DNA from: Saprospiraceae bacterium
Lineage (GTDB): Bacteria; Bacteroidota; Bacteroidia; Chitinophagales; Saprospiraceae
NCBI GenBank assembly: GCA_020852155.1
Contig: JADZBJ010000394.1
Span: 1-6,515 of the forward strand
Length of the DNA: 6,515 nucleotides
Reading direction: 5' to 3'
Position 1 is the stretch's first letter, and each line of letters opens with the position of its first letter. The notes beneath the pieces are model-generated. The model ran no database searches, was not told the DNA's origin, and was given only the letters and a program-made list of their open reading frames with translations. The translations under genes were made by a program, and so were the position numbers. Positions 1 to 5,964 of this stretch are shown here, piece after piece.

Positions 1-95
1 GACAACAACAGCTGTATTTGTAGGGATAAGTACCGCCATAAAAAGGGCGAATTGGTACTCCCCTGATTAAGGGAATTAGTAAAATTTCTTTTCAT
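1..95 (-). CDS. Possible N-terminus of a minus-strand gene cut by the window edge
   Basis: Reading leftwards from an ATG at 95, the frame stays open for 31 codons to the window edge. The peptide starts MKRNFTNSLNQG and continues with SPFLWRYLSLQIQLLL. A basic start followed by a polar stretch and then a leucine-rich segment would fit the beginning of a signal peptide or signal anchor on an exported protein, which in Bacteroidota can have a long n-region. No family can be named from 31 residues. There is no Shine-Dalgarno sequence and no convincing promoter upstream. Short plus-strand frames are also open from the edge (stops at 64-66 and 68-70), so this could instead be the tail of a plus-strand gene or noncoding DNA. 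Confidence is low. Confidence 0.33.
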   Translation of the reverse strand, partial: MKRNFTNSLNQGSTNSPFLWRYLSLQIQLLL

Positions 96-524
96 GAAAA
101 AAAGTGATTAGACCAAATGTGAGAAAATTTGAATTAGACCCGGGTTTAAGTGATTTTGAAGGTTGCCTGGATTAATTTCCCTGATTTTCAAGGATTTACA
201 GACGCGAATTATTCAAAAACACTATGGACTATTAACCCGGGATTTATATCGTATCATGCCTCTGCCAGCAGCGGCAGAAAACAGTATGAGCATATCGTCA
301 ATGTAAAAAGGAGAGGCGCCGAATTGCTCGAACGAGCAACTTTGAATATACAGAGGCAGCAAGTACAAGTTTGTCCTTGCGCGGCAGCACGTTTGAAGGC
401 AGGAAGACTTTTCACGAAGATTATTTTTAAAACCTGTTTACACAATCAGGCATGACAAACCTATTACAGCACACTTGAAAACATTCTAAAATATAACCAC
501 CCTACAGAAAATCCCGATCATCCC
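96..524. other. Intergenic stretch with no supportable gene
   Basis: These 429 bases lie between the possible left-edge gene and the LytTR gene. Open frames exist on both strands (a GTG-started one at 150-455 plus, an ATG-started one at 254-445 minus). Their peptides are rich in Cys/Arg/Ala with no domain pattern, and they overlap each other, so I do not call them. Two short inverted repeats are visible: TCTGCC/GGCAGA (261-266 and 273-278, six-base loop) and TTGCTCG/CGAGCAA (324-330 and 333-339, two-base spacer). The second is a near-perfect palindrome that could be a regulator site. A decayed gene cannot be excluded. No terminator with a T-run is seen downstream of the LytTR gene. Confidence 0.45.
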
Positions 525-1049
525 TCAGAATTCAGCACCGAACGATATTGTCTTTGGGCTGGTCGTGTCGGTTACATCCGTTTTGCCAGCCTCCCAACGC
601 TGACACATTTTTTTAAAAATTTCCGATACCATTTCCTTCTTCGAGTTGGCCACCACGACATCAGCCCCACTGGTCAATTGCAGGGTGCGCTCCTTCATTC
701 TATACCGGACAACATGCGTCGTATTGACCAGTACAGACTTGGAAGCCTCCAAAAATCCGAACCGGGAAAGCAACACAAACTTGTAATATCCCAGGTGGTG
801 GGCTGTGGCGATTCGATCGCCATTGACCAGGTTGAGGTAACTTATCTCGCGATCTGCTTCGATGTACAGGAGGTCTTGTACTTCCAGTAGCAAGTACTGA
901 CCTCCTGTTAGTTTGAAGCACAGTGTGTCGTCGAATAAGTGTTTGTTTTTTGTCCGCGTCATTGCTTCAGAAAAGAATGGGCCATATTCAAGTGGTTGAT
1001 GCAATGCATCGATTTGACCGGATTGACACGAATTTTCCTGTTTCATCAT
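525..1049 (-). CDS. Stand-alone LytTR-family DNA-binding regulator
   Basis: The protein is a probable cytoplasmic transcription regulator of the LytTR family, which binds DNA through a beta-rich domain. From the chosen start it has 174 residues. The LytTR domain occupies roughly residues 40-148, with the family landmarks DLLYIEADREISYLNL, a GF-x-ASKSVLVNTTHV segment matching the usual gF-hrS-LVNl-hi core, and a C-terminal ANSKKE stretch in place of the common vSrr-k. There is no receiver domain and no membrane segment, so the signal input is unclear; the N-terminal ~40 residues are polar and unrecognised. The frame extends upstream to an ATG at 1151, but that extension crosses two strong hairpins (1105-1121, 1137-1173). 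I prefer the double ATG at 1049/1046, which is preceded by AGGGAAG, a plausible ribosome binding site especially for the second ATG. It lies downstream of the T9SS gene on the same strand but is separated by a hairpin-rich gap. The family call is firm; start and role are less sure. Confidence 0.85.
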   Translation of the reverse strand: MMKQENSCQSGQIDALHQPLEYGPFFSEAMTRTKNKHLFDDTLCFKLTGGQYLLLEVQDLLYIEADREISYLNLVNGDRIATAHHLGYYKFVLLSRFGFLEASKSVLVNTTHVVRYRMKERTLQLTSGADVVVANSKKEMVSEIFKKMCQRWEAGKTDVTDTTSPKTISFGAEF

Positions 1050-1104
1050 CTTCCCTAAGGTTAAACGCTTTCGATCTGAAAAAGCACCACAGGCAGCCTT
1101 GAAC

Positions 1105-1121
1105 AGCAAGCGGAGCTTGCT
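1105..1121. repeat. Short perfect hairpin upstream of the LytTR gene
   Basis: AGCAAGC and GCTTGCT form a perfect seven-base stem with a three-base GGA loop (plus strand). It sits 56 bases upstream of the preferred LytTR start, inside the possible N-terminal extension of that frame. This is one reason to prefer the shorter protein. It may fold in the LytTR mRNA leader or be a protein-binding palindrome. Confidence 0.6.
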
Positions 1122-1136
1122 CAGGCCAGAAAAGTC

Positions 1137-1173
1137 TTGAGGGTGCCTCATAAGTCCTATGATACACCCTCAA
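1137..1173. repeat. Strong 37-base imperfect palindrome in the LytTR leader
   Basis: The outer arms TTGAGGGTG (1137-1145) and CACCCTCAA (1165-1173) match perfectly over nine bases. Inner arms TCATA (1148-1152) and TATGA (1158-1162) add five more pairs after a two-by-two internal loop, leaving a five-base loop. The alternative upstream ATG of the LytTR frame lies within this structure. The palindrome could be a regulator-binding site for the LytTR gene or a structured element in its leader RNA. No T-run follows on either strand, so a simple intrinsic terminator is unlikely. Confidence 0.65.
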
Positions 1174-1210
1174 CTTTTGCAGGTCGAAAGTTTTCATTGA
1201 AAATGGCAAG

Positions 1211-1294
1211 TGGTCAGGTCCCTTGCTTTGGCTTTAGCGCGTGTTCGCGAATTGATTTTTTGCCGAATACGCGCTGAAACAGTTGACCTGATCA
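1211..1294. repeat. Long nested inverted repeat (84 bases)
   Basis: The outer arms TGGTCAGGTC (1211-1220) and GACCTGATCA (1285-1294) pair at nine of ten positions. The inner arms AGCGCGTGTTCG (1236-1247) and CGAATACGCGCT (1264-1275) pair at eleven of twelve, the mismatch being a possible G-T wobble in one RNA strand. The inner loop is 16 bases and includes a T6 run. No gene lies here. A degenerate direct copy of the inner hairpin occurs at 2586-2625. Such long stems in Bacteroidota intergenic DNA are often dispersed REP-like elements, and this one directly abuts a second repeated element starting at 1295. Confidence 0.6.
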
Positions 1295-1370
1295 CCCTGC
1301 GAAAAACTTCACAAAGGTTGGGCGATCTAAAAACCTGTGAAATAGTTATTTATAACCATGCGGTCATACC
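1295..1370 (+). repeat. 76-base dispersed hairpin repeat, copy 1
   Basis: This segment aligns without gaps to 2504-2579 with 69 of 76 identical bases. It contains a hairpin: TTCACA (1308-1313) plus GGTT (1316-1319) pair with AACC (1332-1335) plus TGTGAA (1336-1341), with an AA bulge. A weaker second hairpin around 1343-1360 is perfect in the other copy. The copy ends six bases after the T9SS gene's stop codon in that gene's reading direction, so it would lie in its 3' untranslated region. Protein-like frames across it are not supported. Two copies in the same orientation within 1.3 kb suggest a dispersed noncoding element. Confidence 0.75.
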
Positions 1371-1374
1371 GCAT
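1358..1374 (+). terminator. Perfect GC-containing hairpin abutting the T9SS gene 3' end
   Basis: ATGCGGT (1358-1364) and ACCGCAT (1368-1374) form a perfect seven-base stem with a three-base loop. On the plus strand it is followed by TTTATTCTTTT, which looks like an intrinsic terminator for rightward transcripts, though no plus-strand gene is seen upstream. For the minus-strand T9SS gene it starts one base past the stop codon but has no T-run after it, so it would serve more as a 3'-end stabilising stem. Its role is uncertain. The equivalent right arm is destroyed in the second copy of the surrounding repeat. Confidence 0.35.
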
Positions 1375-1375
1375 T

Positions 1376-2347
1376 TTATTCTTTTACAACTTTTCTGATG
1401 ACCCTTTCCGTTCCTTGTTGAAGTTCCAAAAAGTATATGCCTTGGGGCAAGTCTTGCAAGTCAAGCGACTTGTTATTGCTCCCTTTCTGTGTTGTTGTAT
1501 TTTGTTGCAGGATGGTTTTGCCAAAAGCGTCGAATAGATTTATCGCTAAATCATCTTCATTTTGCGTTTCAAGCACGATGTTCAGCAGGTCATTTGCAGG
1601 AATGGGCGAAATGCTGACGGCGTTGAGGTTGTCGCCTTTTCTCAGCACGGATATGACTTTGGAGTAGTCAAACCCGTCATCAACATCCAATTGCTTTAAC
1701 CTGTAATAAGTCAAACCTGACGCCGCTCTTTCATCCGTGAAACTATACCTTGTTACTTCGTTTGTGGTACCATGTCCTTTGACGAAGCCGATTTTATTGA
1801 AGCGAATGCCATCTTGCGAGGCTTCGATGTCAAAACCTGCGTTGTTGGTTTCGCTGGCGGTTGTCCAGGTCAATAAACTTTTGCCCCCCTGAATAGTTTG
1901 AGCATCAAAAGACACAAGTTCAATGGGCAGGGTCGTGGTTGATTGGGTGCCTGTGCCCTCAAAAGTTTGAAAAACGGAAGAAGCCGAACAGTAACCTGCG
2001 GGGTCTCTCACCCAACTTCCCAAGGTGAGGTCTGGCGGCTTCGGTATGCTGGCAGTAGTATTGTAAAAAAGAGCCACGTACTCTGTACCATCTGAATACG
2101 CTACTTCCCAGCGATTTAAAGCGGTATTAAATGTTACAACTATACCTCCCCCATCAACATACCCATAGCGGAGAGAACTTCCCGAGCCTGTTTCGTAGGC
2201 ATTATCCCAAACAAGAGTGCCAATACCCGGACATTGATAATAGCAACTAGTATTGGTACATGCCTGAATTGTGGTGCCGGGTTGTGCATGGGCGTAAATT
2301 GATAGCCATGCCATAACGGAGAAGAGTAAAAACAGGTTTTTAACCAT
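1376..2347 (-). CDS. Secreted protein with T9SS type A C-terminal sorting domain
   Basis: This 323-residue protein should be exported by Sec and then carried across the outer membrane by the type IX secretion system. Residues 1-21 form a signal peptide (basic K3, hydrophobic LFLLFSVMAWLSI, AHA before the predicted cut at Q22). Residues ~27-130 are a small beta-rich domain of unknown role with cysteines at 30, 35, 39 and 120, aromatic motifs (WDNAY, RWEVAY) and a PPDLTLGSW stretch. Together these recall small repeated surface domains in this phylum (tentative). A short TQSTTT linker follows. Residues ~140-235 are the beta-sandwich spacer often seen before the sorting domain (LPIELVSFDAQ, LLTWTTASETNNAGFDIEAS, TYYRLKQLD). 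Residues ~243-323 are the sorting domain (SISPIPANDLLNI, INLFDAFGKTI, LPQGIYFLEL, ending RKVVKE). No enzyme motif is visible. An adhesion, matrix or cell-surface binding role is possible but unproven. Confidence 0.92.
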   Translation of the reverse strand: MVKNLFLLFSVMAWLSIYAHAQPGTTIQACTNTSCYYQCPGIGTLVWDNAYETGSGSSLRYGYVDGGGIVVTFNTALNRWEVAYSDGTEYVALFYNTTASIPKPPDLTLGSWVRDPAGYCSASSVFQTFEGTGTQSTTTLPIELVSFDAQTIQGGKSLLTWTTASETNNAGFDIEASQDGIRFNKIGFVKGHGTTNEVTRYSFTDERAASGLTYYRLKQLDVDDGFDYSKVISVLRKGDNLNAVSISPIPANDLLNIVLETQNEDDLAINLFDAFGKTILQQNTTTQKGSNNKSLDLQDLPQGIYFLELQQGTERVIRKVVKE

Positions 2348-2354
2348 TTTTTTT

Positions 2355-2362
2355 CAAATTTA
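2355..2362 (-). promoter_or_regulatory. Possible -7 box for the T9SS gene
   Basis: On the minus strand this reads TAAATTTG, an exact fit to the Bacteroidota -7 consensus TAnnTTTG. It lies only seven bases before the ATG, so transcription from it would give an almost leaderless mRNA. No TTTG -33 box is visible at the usual distance. This may be a chance match in AT-rich DNA. Confidence 0.25.
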
Positions 2363-2379
2363 TAGTCAGAATTAACCGA

Positions 2380-2400
2380 TTGGGTCGTGTCACATTTTAA
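2380..2400 (+). repeat. 21-base direct repeat, copy 1
   Basis: The motif TTGGGTCGTGTCACATTTTA (plus one more A) recurs in the same orientation at 6241-6261 with 19 of 21 bases identical. Copy 1 sits upstream of the T9SS gene and 21 bases before the larger inverted repeat at 2422. It may be an edge of a dispersed or mobile element, but no transposase is present. Confidence 0.5.
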
Positions 2401-2421
2401 GAGATCAAGCGGTGTATCCAC

Positions 2422-2502
2422 TGGCCGACGAAAGGCACGATTGAACCTTCGTGGAATGCAGATGTTACGCTACGACCAAGATGACATATCACACAAAACA
2501 TG
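2422..2502 (+). repeat. ~82-base dispersed repeat, left copy of an inverted pair
   Basis: Starting at TGGCC, this stretch matches the reverse complement of 6434-6515. The core 2446-2502 aligns to 6490-6434 without gaps at 50 of 57 positions; the outer part is weaker and needs one gap. The core contains ATGCAGATGTT and CGCTACG, resembling the widespread intergenic family around 'GAGCGnAGCGAA' seen in many Bacteroidota (from general knowledge). No coding potential is seen. Together the copies flank the two-component operon. Confidence 0.75.
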
Positions 2503-2503
2503 C

Positions 2504-2579
2504 CCCTGCGAGAAACCTCACAAAGGTTGGGCGACCTGAAAACCTGTGAAATAGTTATTTTTAACTATGCGGTCTTACC
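2504..2579 (+). repeat. 76-base dispersed hairpin repeat, copy 2
   Basis: This is the second copy of the element at 1295-1370 (69 of 76 bases identical, no gaps). It has TCACA (2518-2522) plus GGTT (2525-2528) pairing with AACC (2541-2544) plus TGTGA (2545-2549). It also has a perfect second hairpin, ATAGTTA-TTTT-TAACTAT (2551-2568). It begins two bases after the left copy of the ~82-base repeat and lies about 80 bases upstream of the predicted response-regulator promoter, pointing the same way as copy 1. Confidence 0.75.
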
Positions 2580-2585
2580 TTATTT

Positions 2586-2625
2586 AGGGTACGTTCAGGA
2601 ATTGGGCTTGCGCCGAACACACGCT
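2586..2625 (+). repeat. Degenerate copy of the 1236-1275 hairpin
   Basis: An ungapped comparison with 1236-1275 gives 27 of 40 identical bases. The best part is GAATTG...GCCGAAcACaCGCT (2599-2625, 20 of 27). The left arm has lost its match to the right arm, so it no longer folds well. In the left region this hairpin precedes the 76-base repeat; here it follows it. The similarity is modest and could partly be chance. Confidence 0.35.
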
Positions 2626-2646
2626 ATGTGCCCGACGCCTTTCGCT

Positions 2647-2661
2647 GAAATAGACTATTTC
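2647..2661. promoter_or_regulatory. Operator-like palindrome overlapping the -33 box
   Basis: GAAATAG (2647-2653) and CTATTTC (2655-2661) form a perfect inverted repeat around a single A. Its right end covers the TTTC taken as the -33 box of the operon promoter, a position where a bound dimeric regulator could block or activate transcription. The regulator is unknown; autoregulation by the downstream response regulator is possible. Confidence 0.4.
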
Positions 2662-2687
2662 AAAATTGGATCAAAAAAATACCTTTG
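2658..2687 (+). promoter_or_regulatory. Bacteroidota-type promoter for the two-component operon
   Basis: TACCTTTG at 2680-2687 is an exact TAnnTTTG -7 box. It follows an A-tract and an 18-base spacer from TTTC at 2658-2661, which matches three of four bases of the TTTG -33 box. A transcript starting a few bases downstream would have a leader of about 160 bases before the ATG at 2855. A weaker -7-like sequence (TACCCTTG, 2776-2783) lies nearer the gene but has no -33 partner. Confidence 0.5.
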
Positions 2688-2818
2688 CCAACCCTGGAAA
2701 CAACAGACTTGTCGCGACGGGGGCGTTCGTGCTTGATTTTTACAGCATCACAGGCACAGGTCGTTCAAAACACTTTACCCTTGGGTACTTATTTCATGCA
2801 ATCTATCCTTCACCCGAT

Positions 2819-2835
2819 CTACAGCATACCTGTAG
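2819..2835 (+). promoter_or_regulatory. Small hairpin just upstream of the response-regulator start
   Basis: CTACAG (2819-2824) and CTGTAG (2830-2835) form a perfect six-base stem with a five-base loop, ending 19 bases before the ATG at 2855. In the mRNA it would sit where initiating ribosomes bind. No Shine-Dalgarno motif is present between it and the start codon. An effect on translation is possible but unproven. Confidence 0.3.
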
Positions 2836-2854
2836 GCTTTCACTGCTTTAATTG

Positions 2855-3448
2855 ATGAAAATAGCCTTATTCGATGACCATCCGATCATCCTTGAAGCGT
2901 TACATCATTTTTTTTCCCGAAAAAAAGCGGTTGAAATAGTCGGTAGCGTCACGCAAAAAAGCGACGTAATTCCCTTATTGGAATCGAAAGCGGTGGACAT
3001 CCTGATATCAGATGTGCTCACCGACGAGGCTTTGGGACTCGAATTATTCGAGGAGATTCAGGCCAAAAAACTGAACACGAAAGTCATTGTGTACAGCAGT
3101 CTGCAGGGTGAGCTGGTGCACCATTTCCTGTACGAATACGGCGTAGTAGCCATTGTCAACAAAGCAAAAGGACTGGACGACCTCTGGCAGGCCGTTGAGG
3201 CCGCGTATCAGACGACTGCGCATCAAGAAAAAACCACGGGAGCGCCACCGCCATCACTGACAGCGAAAGAGAAAGAAATCATTCAGTATTTAGCCCGTGG
3301 CTTGGCCGCTAAAGAAATTGCGGAACTCACCCAATGTTCAGTCAACACCATCAACAATCAAAAAAGTCATCTCCTGGTCAAGTTTGAATGCGCCAATACA
3401 ACGGAGCTTGTGTTGCGGCTGACCCAATTGGGTTATATCAATTTGTGA
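2855..3448 (+). CDS. NarL/FixJ-type response regulator (receiver plus LuxR HTH)
   Basis: This 197-residue cytoplasmic transcription regulator is likely phosphorylated by the kinase encoded next to it. Residues 1-118 are a receiver domain: acidic pair D7-D8, phospho-acceptor D53 (ILISDVLTD), S81 at the switch serine/threonine position (VIVYSSL) and the conserved K103 (IVNKAKG). A proline-containing linker (~120-134, TTGAPPPS) leads to a LuxR-type helix-turn-helix at ~135-190 (LTAKEKEIIQYLARGLAAKEIA, then SVNTINNQKSHLLVKF). All key receiver residues are present, so it should be competent for phosphorelay. The frame can be read from a TTG at 2852, but ATG at 2855 is the better start and gives the usual MKIALFDDHP opening. 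The length is normal for the family. It is the first gene of an apparent operon, with a 49-base gap and no terminator before the kinase. Target genes cannot be told from the sequence. Confidence 0.93.
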   Translation: MKIALFDDHPIILEALHHFFSRKKAVEIVGSVTQKSDVIPLLESKAVDILISDVLTDEALGLELFEEIQAKKLNTKVIVYSSLQGELVHHFLYEYGVVAIVNKAKGLDDLWQAVEAAYQTTAHQEKTTGAPPPSLTAKEKEIIQYLARGLAAKEIAELTQCSVNTINNQKSHLLVKFECANTTELVLRLTQLGYINL

Positions 3449-3497
3449 GTTCCAGATTTTCACCATTGCTGATTACAACATATACCATTTAGTTTTC

Positions 3498-5957
3498 ATG
3501 AAAAAAACACTGCTCTTAGGATTTTTCTTTGCCTTTGTGATCCAAAACATGGCCTTCTCACAAGGCAAAACAAATGTGGACAGCCTGATTAATGTGGCCG
3601 AAAAATATTTGGCAGAGGATACCATACAAATCAAAAGGTGGATCACCATTTCAAAATTACTGTACGCGAGCAATCCTCAAAAGGGCCTTGAGTCCGCTGA
3701 TAAAGCATTAGTGTTGGCTCAAAAAATAGGCCATGCGGGGTTCACTGCCGACGCTTATCTCCTAAAGGGGGGCAGCAGTGGAGGATTGGGGTTATTCAAC
3801 AATTCCATAGATCTTTTCAAACAAGCGCTTCCTATTTATGAGTCATTAAATAATCGCCCTCGCATCTGCGATTGCCTGATCGCCCTTGGGGTTTCCTACA
3901 GCCGTATGCAGGAGGCGGTACCGGCTATAGCATACTACGAAAAAGCGAAAATTGCCTGTATGAATGCGGGTTTACCGGCCAGGGCGGGCGACTGCCTGAA
4001 TGGTATTGCATCAGCATACCTGAACAGCGGGCAAGCCGCAAAATCAATTAGTTATCTTGAAGAAGGCTTGAAATTGGCCACAGAGCAAGGCGATAAAATC
4101 AGGATGGCCAGGTATTGGGGAAATCTGGGTATGGCCAATATGAATCTGTCAGACTATCCCAAAAGTCTGGATTATTACCACAAAGCCCTGCCTGTGTTTG
4201 AGTCCGCCAACGACAGATTGACAATGGCTAATATTTATAACAACATGAGTAAAATCTATCAAAATCTGGAGGATTTCCAGAAATCGTTAGACTATCAGTT
4301 GAAATCTTTAGCCATTGAAAAAGAGTTAAACAATCGTCGCTTTATTGCCCTTAATCTGAACAATGTTGGCACCAAATATTCACTTTTGAAAGACCACAAA
4401 CAAGCCATCAATTATTATCAGCAAGCCCTTGAAATCGAAGAATCCTTGAAGGATAGTATTTTATCGGCTATATCACTTTATAGTATCGGAAGTTCATATA
4501 TTGATTTAGGTGAATACGCCAGGGCGCATATTTTTATTGAAAAAGCACTAAAAATACTGGAAGTAAAACCAAATGACGAGAGTTTCGCCAGTAGTTTCGT
4601 CGCCCTTGGCAGAATATATACATCAGCCCCCGACAATATTTTGGGTGAGTTGGGTATTGCGGCGCAGGATCGTTTTGCTAAAGCAGAAGGTGCTTATTTA
4701 CAAGCCATCAAATATGCGGAATTGGCAGACCTAAAACCTTTCTTATTCAGTTATTTATTGGAATTAAGCAAACTGTATGAAACAAATGGCAACTATGTCA
4801 AAGCATATCAGGCGTTCAGCAGATATGTCGCCATCAAAGACAGTATTTCCGGCGACGAGGTTAAAAAACAAATCACACGCAAGGAGATTCAATACGAGTT
4901 TGACAAAAAAGAAGCGGTACTAAAATATGAACAACAAATCACCACGGATCAACTTGAAAGACAACGACTGTTAACCATACAACAAGAACAAGCCCTTGCA
5001 CTGAATCGCCAGACCCTGACACTGAAAGAACGAGACCTCATCTTGAGCAATAAAGAAAAAGACCTGGCACATCTGGCATATCTCCAGGAACAAGCCGAAA
5101 AACAGGAAAAAGCACAGGAATTATCCCTCTCTCAAGAGCGTGAAAAAGGAAAAGAACGCGACTTGACCTTGAAAAACCTTGAACTTTCGGCACAACAAAA
5201 ACAAAATCTTTATCTCATTGCCCTGGCGGCTATGTTGGTCGCTGGTCTGGGGGCGCTCCTGTACTTCTACGCTACCCTGAAGAAACAAAAAAACATCATT
5301 GCCCAACAAAATGAACTGAATGAACATACCATCGCCATCCTGTCGCACGACATCAAAGGCCCGCTAATGGGGGTGAACCTGCTGCTTAAAAAACTGAACA
5401 AAGAAGACCCTTTTGTCGCGCAAGCCTCACACAGTCTGGAAACGCAAATCAATGCCGTCAACAACATCCTGAACAACCTGTTGCGCATGAAAAAAATGGC
5501 GTTGACGCAAAAAGACAAAAACGCTGTTGCCAATGTGAATGTCGTAGTTAATCATGTGCTTCAGGAACTGGCCGTAGCCATCCAAAGCAAAGCGATCACC
5601 ATTCAAAACGAACTTAAAGGCGAAGTTTCGCTTCCTATTGCTCCCGAAAAACTGCAAATTATCCTGAATAACCTGCTATCCAATGCCGTAAAATATAGCT
5701 TTGCCAATAGCTCGATTCGAATCTACTCCGTTGGTAAAGGCATTGGTATTCAGGATTTTGGCGTAGGGCTTTCACCCGAACAGCGTTCTAAACTCATGCG
5801 CGAAGTAACCACGTCAAAACAAGGCACACAACAAGAACGCGGAAATGGTATCGGGCTGTTTCTGGTTGGCGCACTGCTGCAAGGTGAATCACTCAACATT
5901 GTTTTTGACACACCAGACTCCGGCGGCACGATCGTGAAACTGCTGGATAACATGTGA
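3498..5957 (+). CDS. TPR-containing membrane sensor histidine kinase
   Basis: This 819-residue sensor kinase is probably the partner of the response regulator just upstream. Residues 1-21 look like a signal peptide (MKKTLLLGFFFAFVIQ..., cut after AFS). Residues ~78-450 hold about eight to nine tetratricopeptide repeats with ~40-residue spacing (e.g. NLGMANMNLSDYPKSLDYYHKAL), likely in the periplasm as a protein- or peptide-sensing scaffold. Residues ~455-568 are a charged Lys/Glu/Gln-rich coiled coil, then one membrane segment at ~571-592 (YLIALAAMLVAGLGALLYFY). The cytoplasmic core has the H-box with phospho-acceptor H617 (AILSHDIKGPL), the N-box at ~722-734 (ILNNLLSNAVKYS), the G1 motif D753-F-G-V-G757 and the G2 motif G782-N-G-I-G-L787, ending GGTIVKLL. 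All catalytic motifs are present, so it should be active. No receiver or HTH is fused. No Shine-Dalgarno sequence precedes the ATG, but the signal peptide supports this start. The signal sensed is unknown. Confidence 0.93.
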   Translation: MKKTLLLGFFFAFVIQNMAFSQGKTNVDSLINVAEKYLAEDTIQIKRWITISKLLYASNPQKGLESADKALVLAQKIGHAGFTADAYLLKGGSSGGLGLFNNSIDLFKQALPIYESLNNRPRICDCLIALGVSYSRMQEAVPAIAYYEKAKIACMNAGLPARAGDCLNGIASAYLNSGQAAKSISYLEEGLKLATEQGDKIRMARYWGNLGMANMNLSDYPKSLDYYHKALPVFESANDRLTMANIYNNMSKIYQNLEDFQKSLDYQLKSLAIEKELNNRRFIALNLNNVGTKYSLLKDHKQAINYYQQALEIEESLKDSILSAISLYSIGSSYIDLGEYARAHIFIEKALKILEVKPNDESFASSFVALGRIYTSAPDNILGELGIAAQDRFAKAEGAYLQAIKYAELADLKPFLFSYLLELSKLYETNGNYVKAYQAFSRYVAIKDSISGDEVKKQITRKEIQYEFDKKEAVLKYEQQITTDQLERQRLLTIQQEQALALNRQTLTLKERDLILSNKEKDLAHLAYLQEQAEKQEKAQELSLSQEREKGKERDLTLKNLELSAQQKQNLYLIALAAMLVAGLGALLYFYATLKKQKNIIAQQNELNEHTIAILSHDIKGPLMGVNLLLKKLNKEDPFVAQASHSLETQINAVNNILNNLLRMKKMALTQKDKNAVANVNVVVNHVLQELAVAIQSKAITIQNELKGEVSLPIAPEKLQIILNNLLSNAVKYSFANSSIRIYSVGKGIGIQDFGVGLSPEQRSKLMREVTTSKQGTQQERGNGIGLFLVGALLQGESLNIVFDTPDSGGTIVKLLDNM

Positions 5958-5964
5958 TGTTTGG

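Noticed and set aside
254..445. Small minus-strand Cys-rich gene
   Set aside because: No recognisable features, no promoter, and a composition typical of chance frames; a decayed gene cannot be proven.
150..455. Small plus-strand gene
   Set aside because: It starts with GTG, has no ribosome binding site, shows no domain pattern, and overlaps an equally open minus-strand frame.
1210..1398. 62-codon plus-strand frame
   Set aside because: It spans nested inverted repeats and a dispersed repeat and overlaps the 3' end of the well-supported T9SS gene on the other strand.
2500..2851. Two short plus-strand open frames before the response regulator
   Set aside because: One translates the 76-base hairpin repeat; the other starts at a TTG inside the predicted promoter. 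Neither has a domain or ribosome binding site.
3491..3497. Internal promoter directly before the kinase gene
   Set aside because: TAGTTTTC resembles a -7 box but touches the start codon and has no -33 partner; co-transcription with the regulator is more likely.
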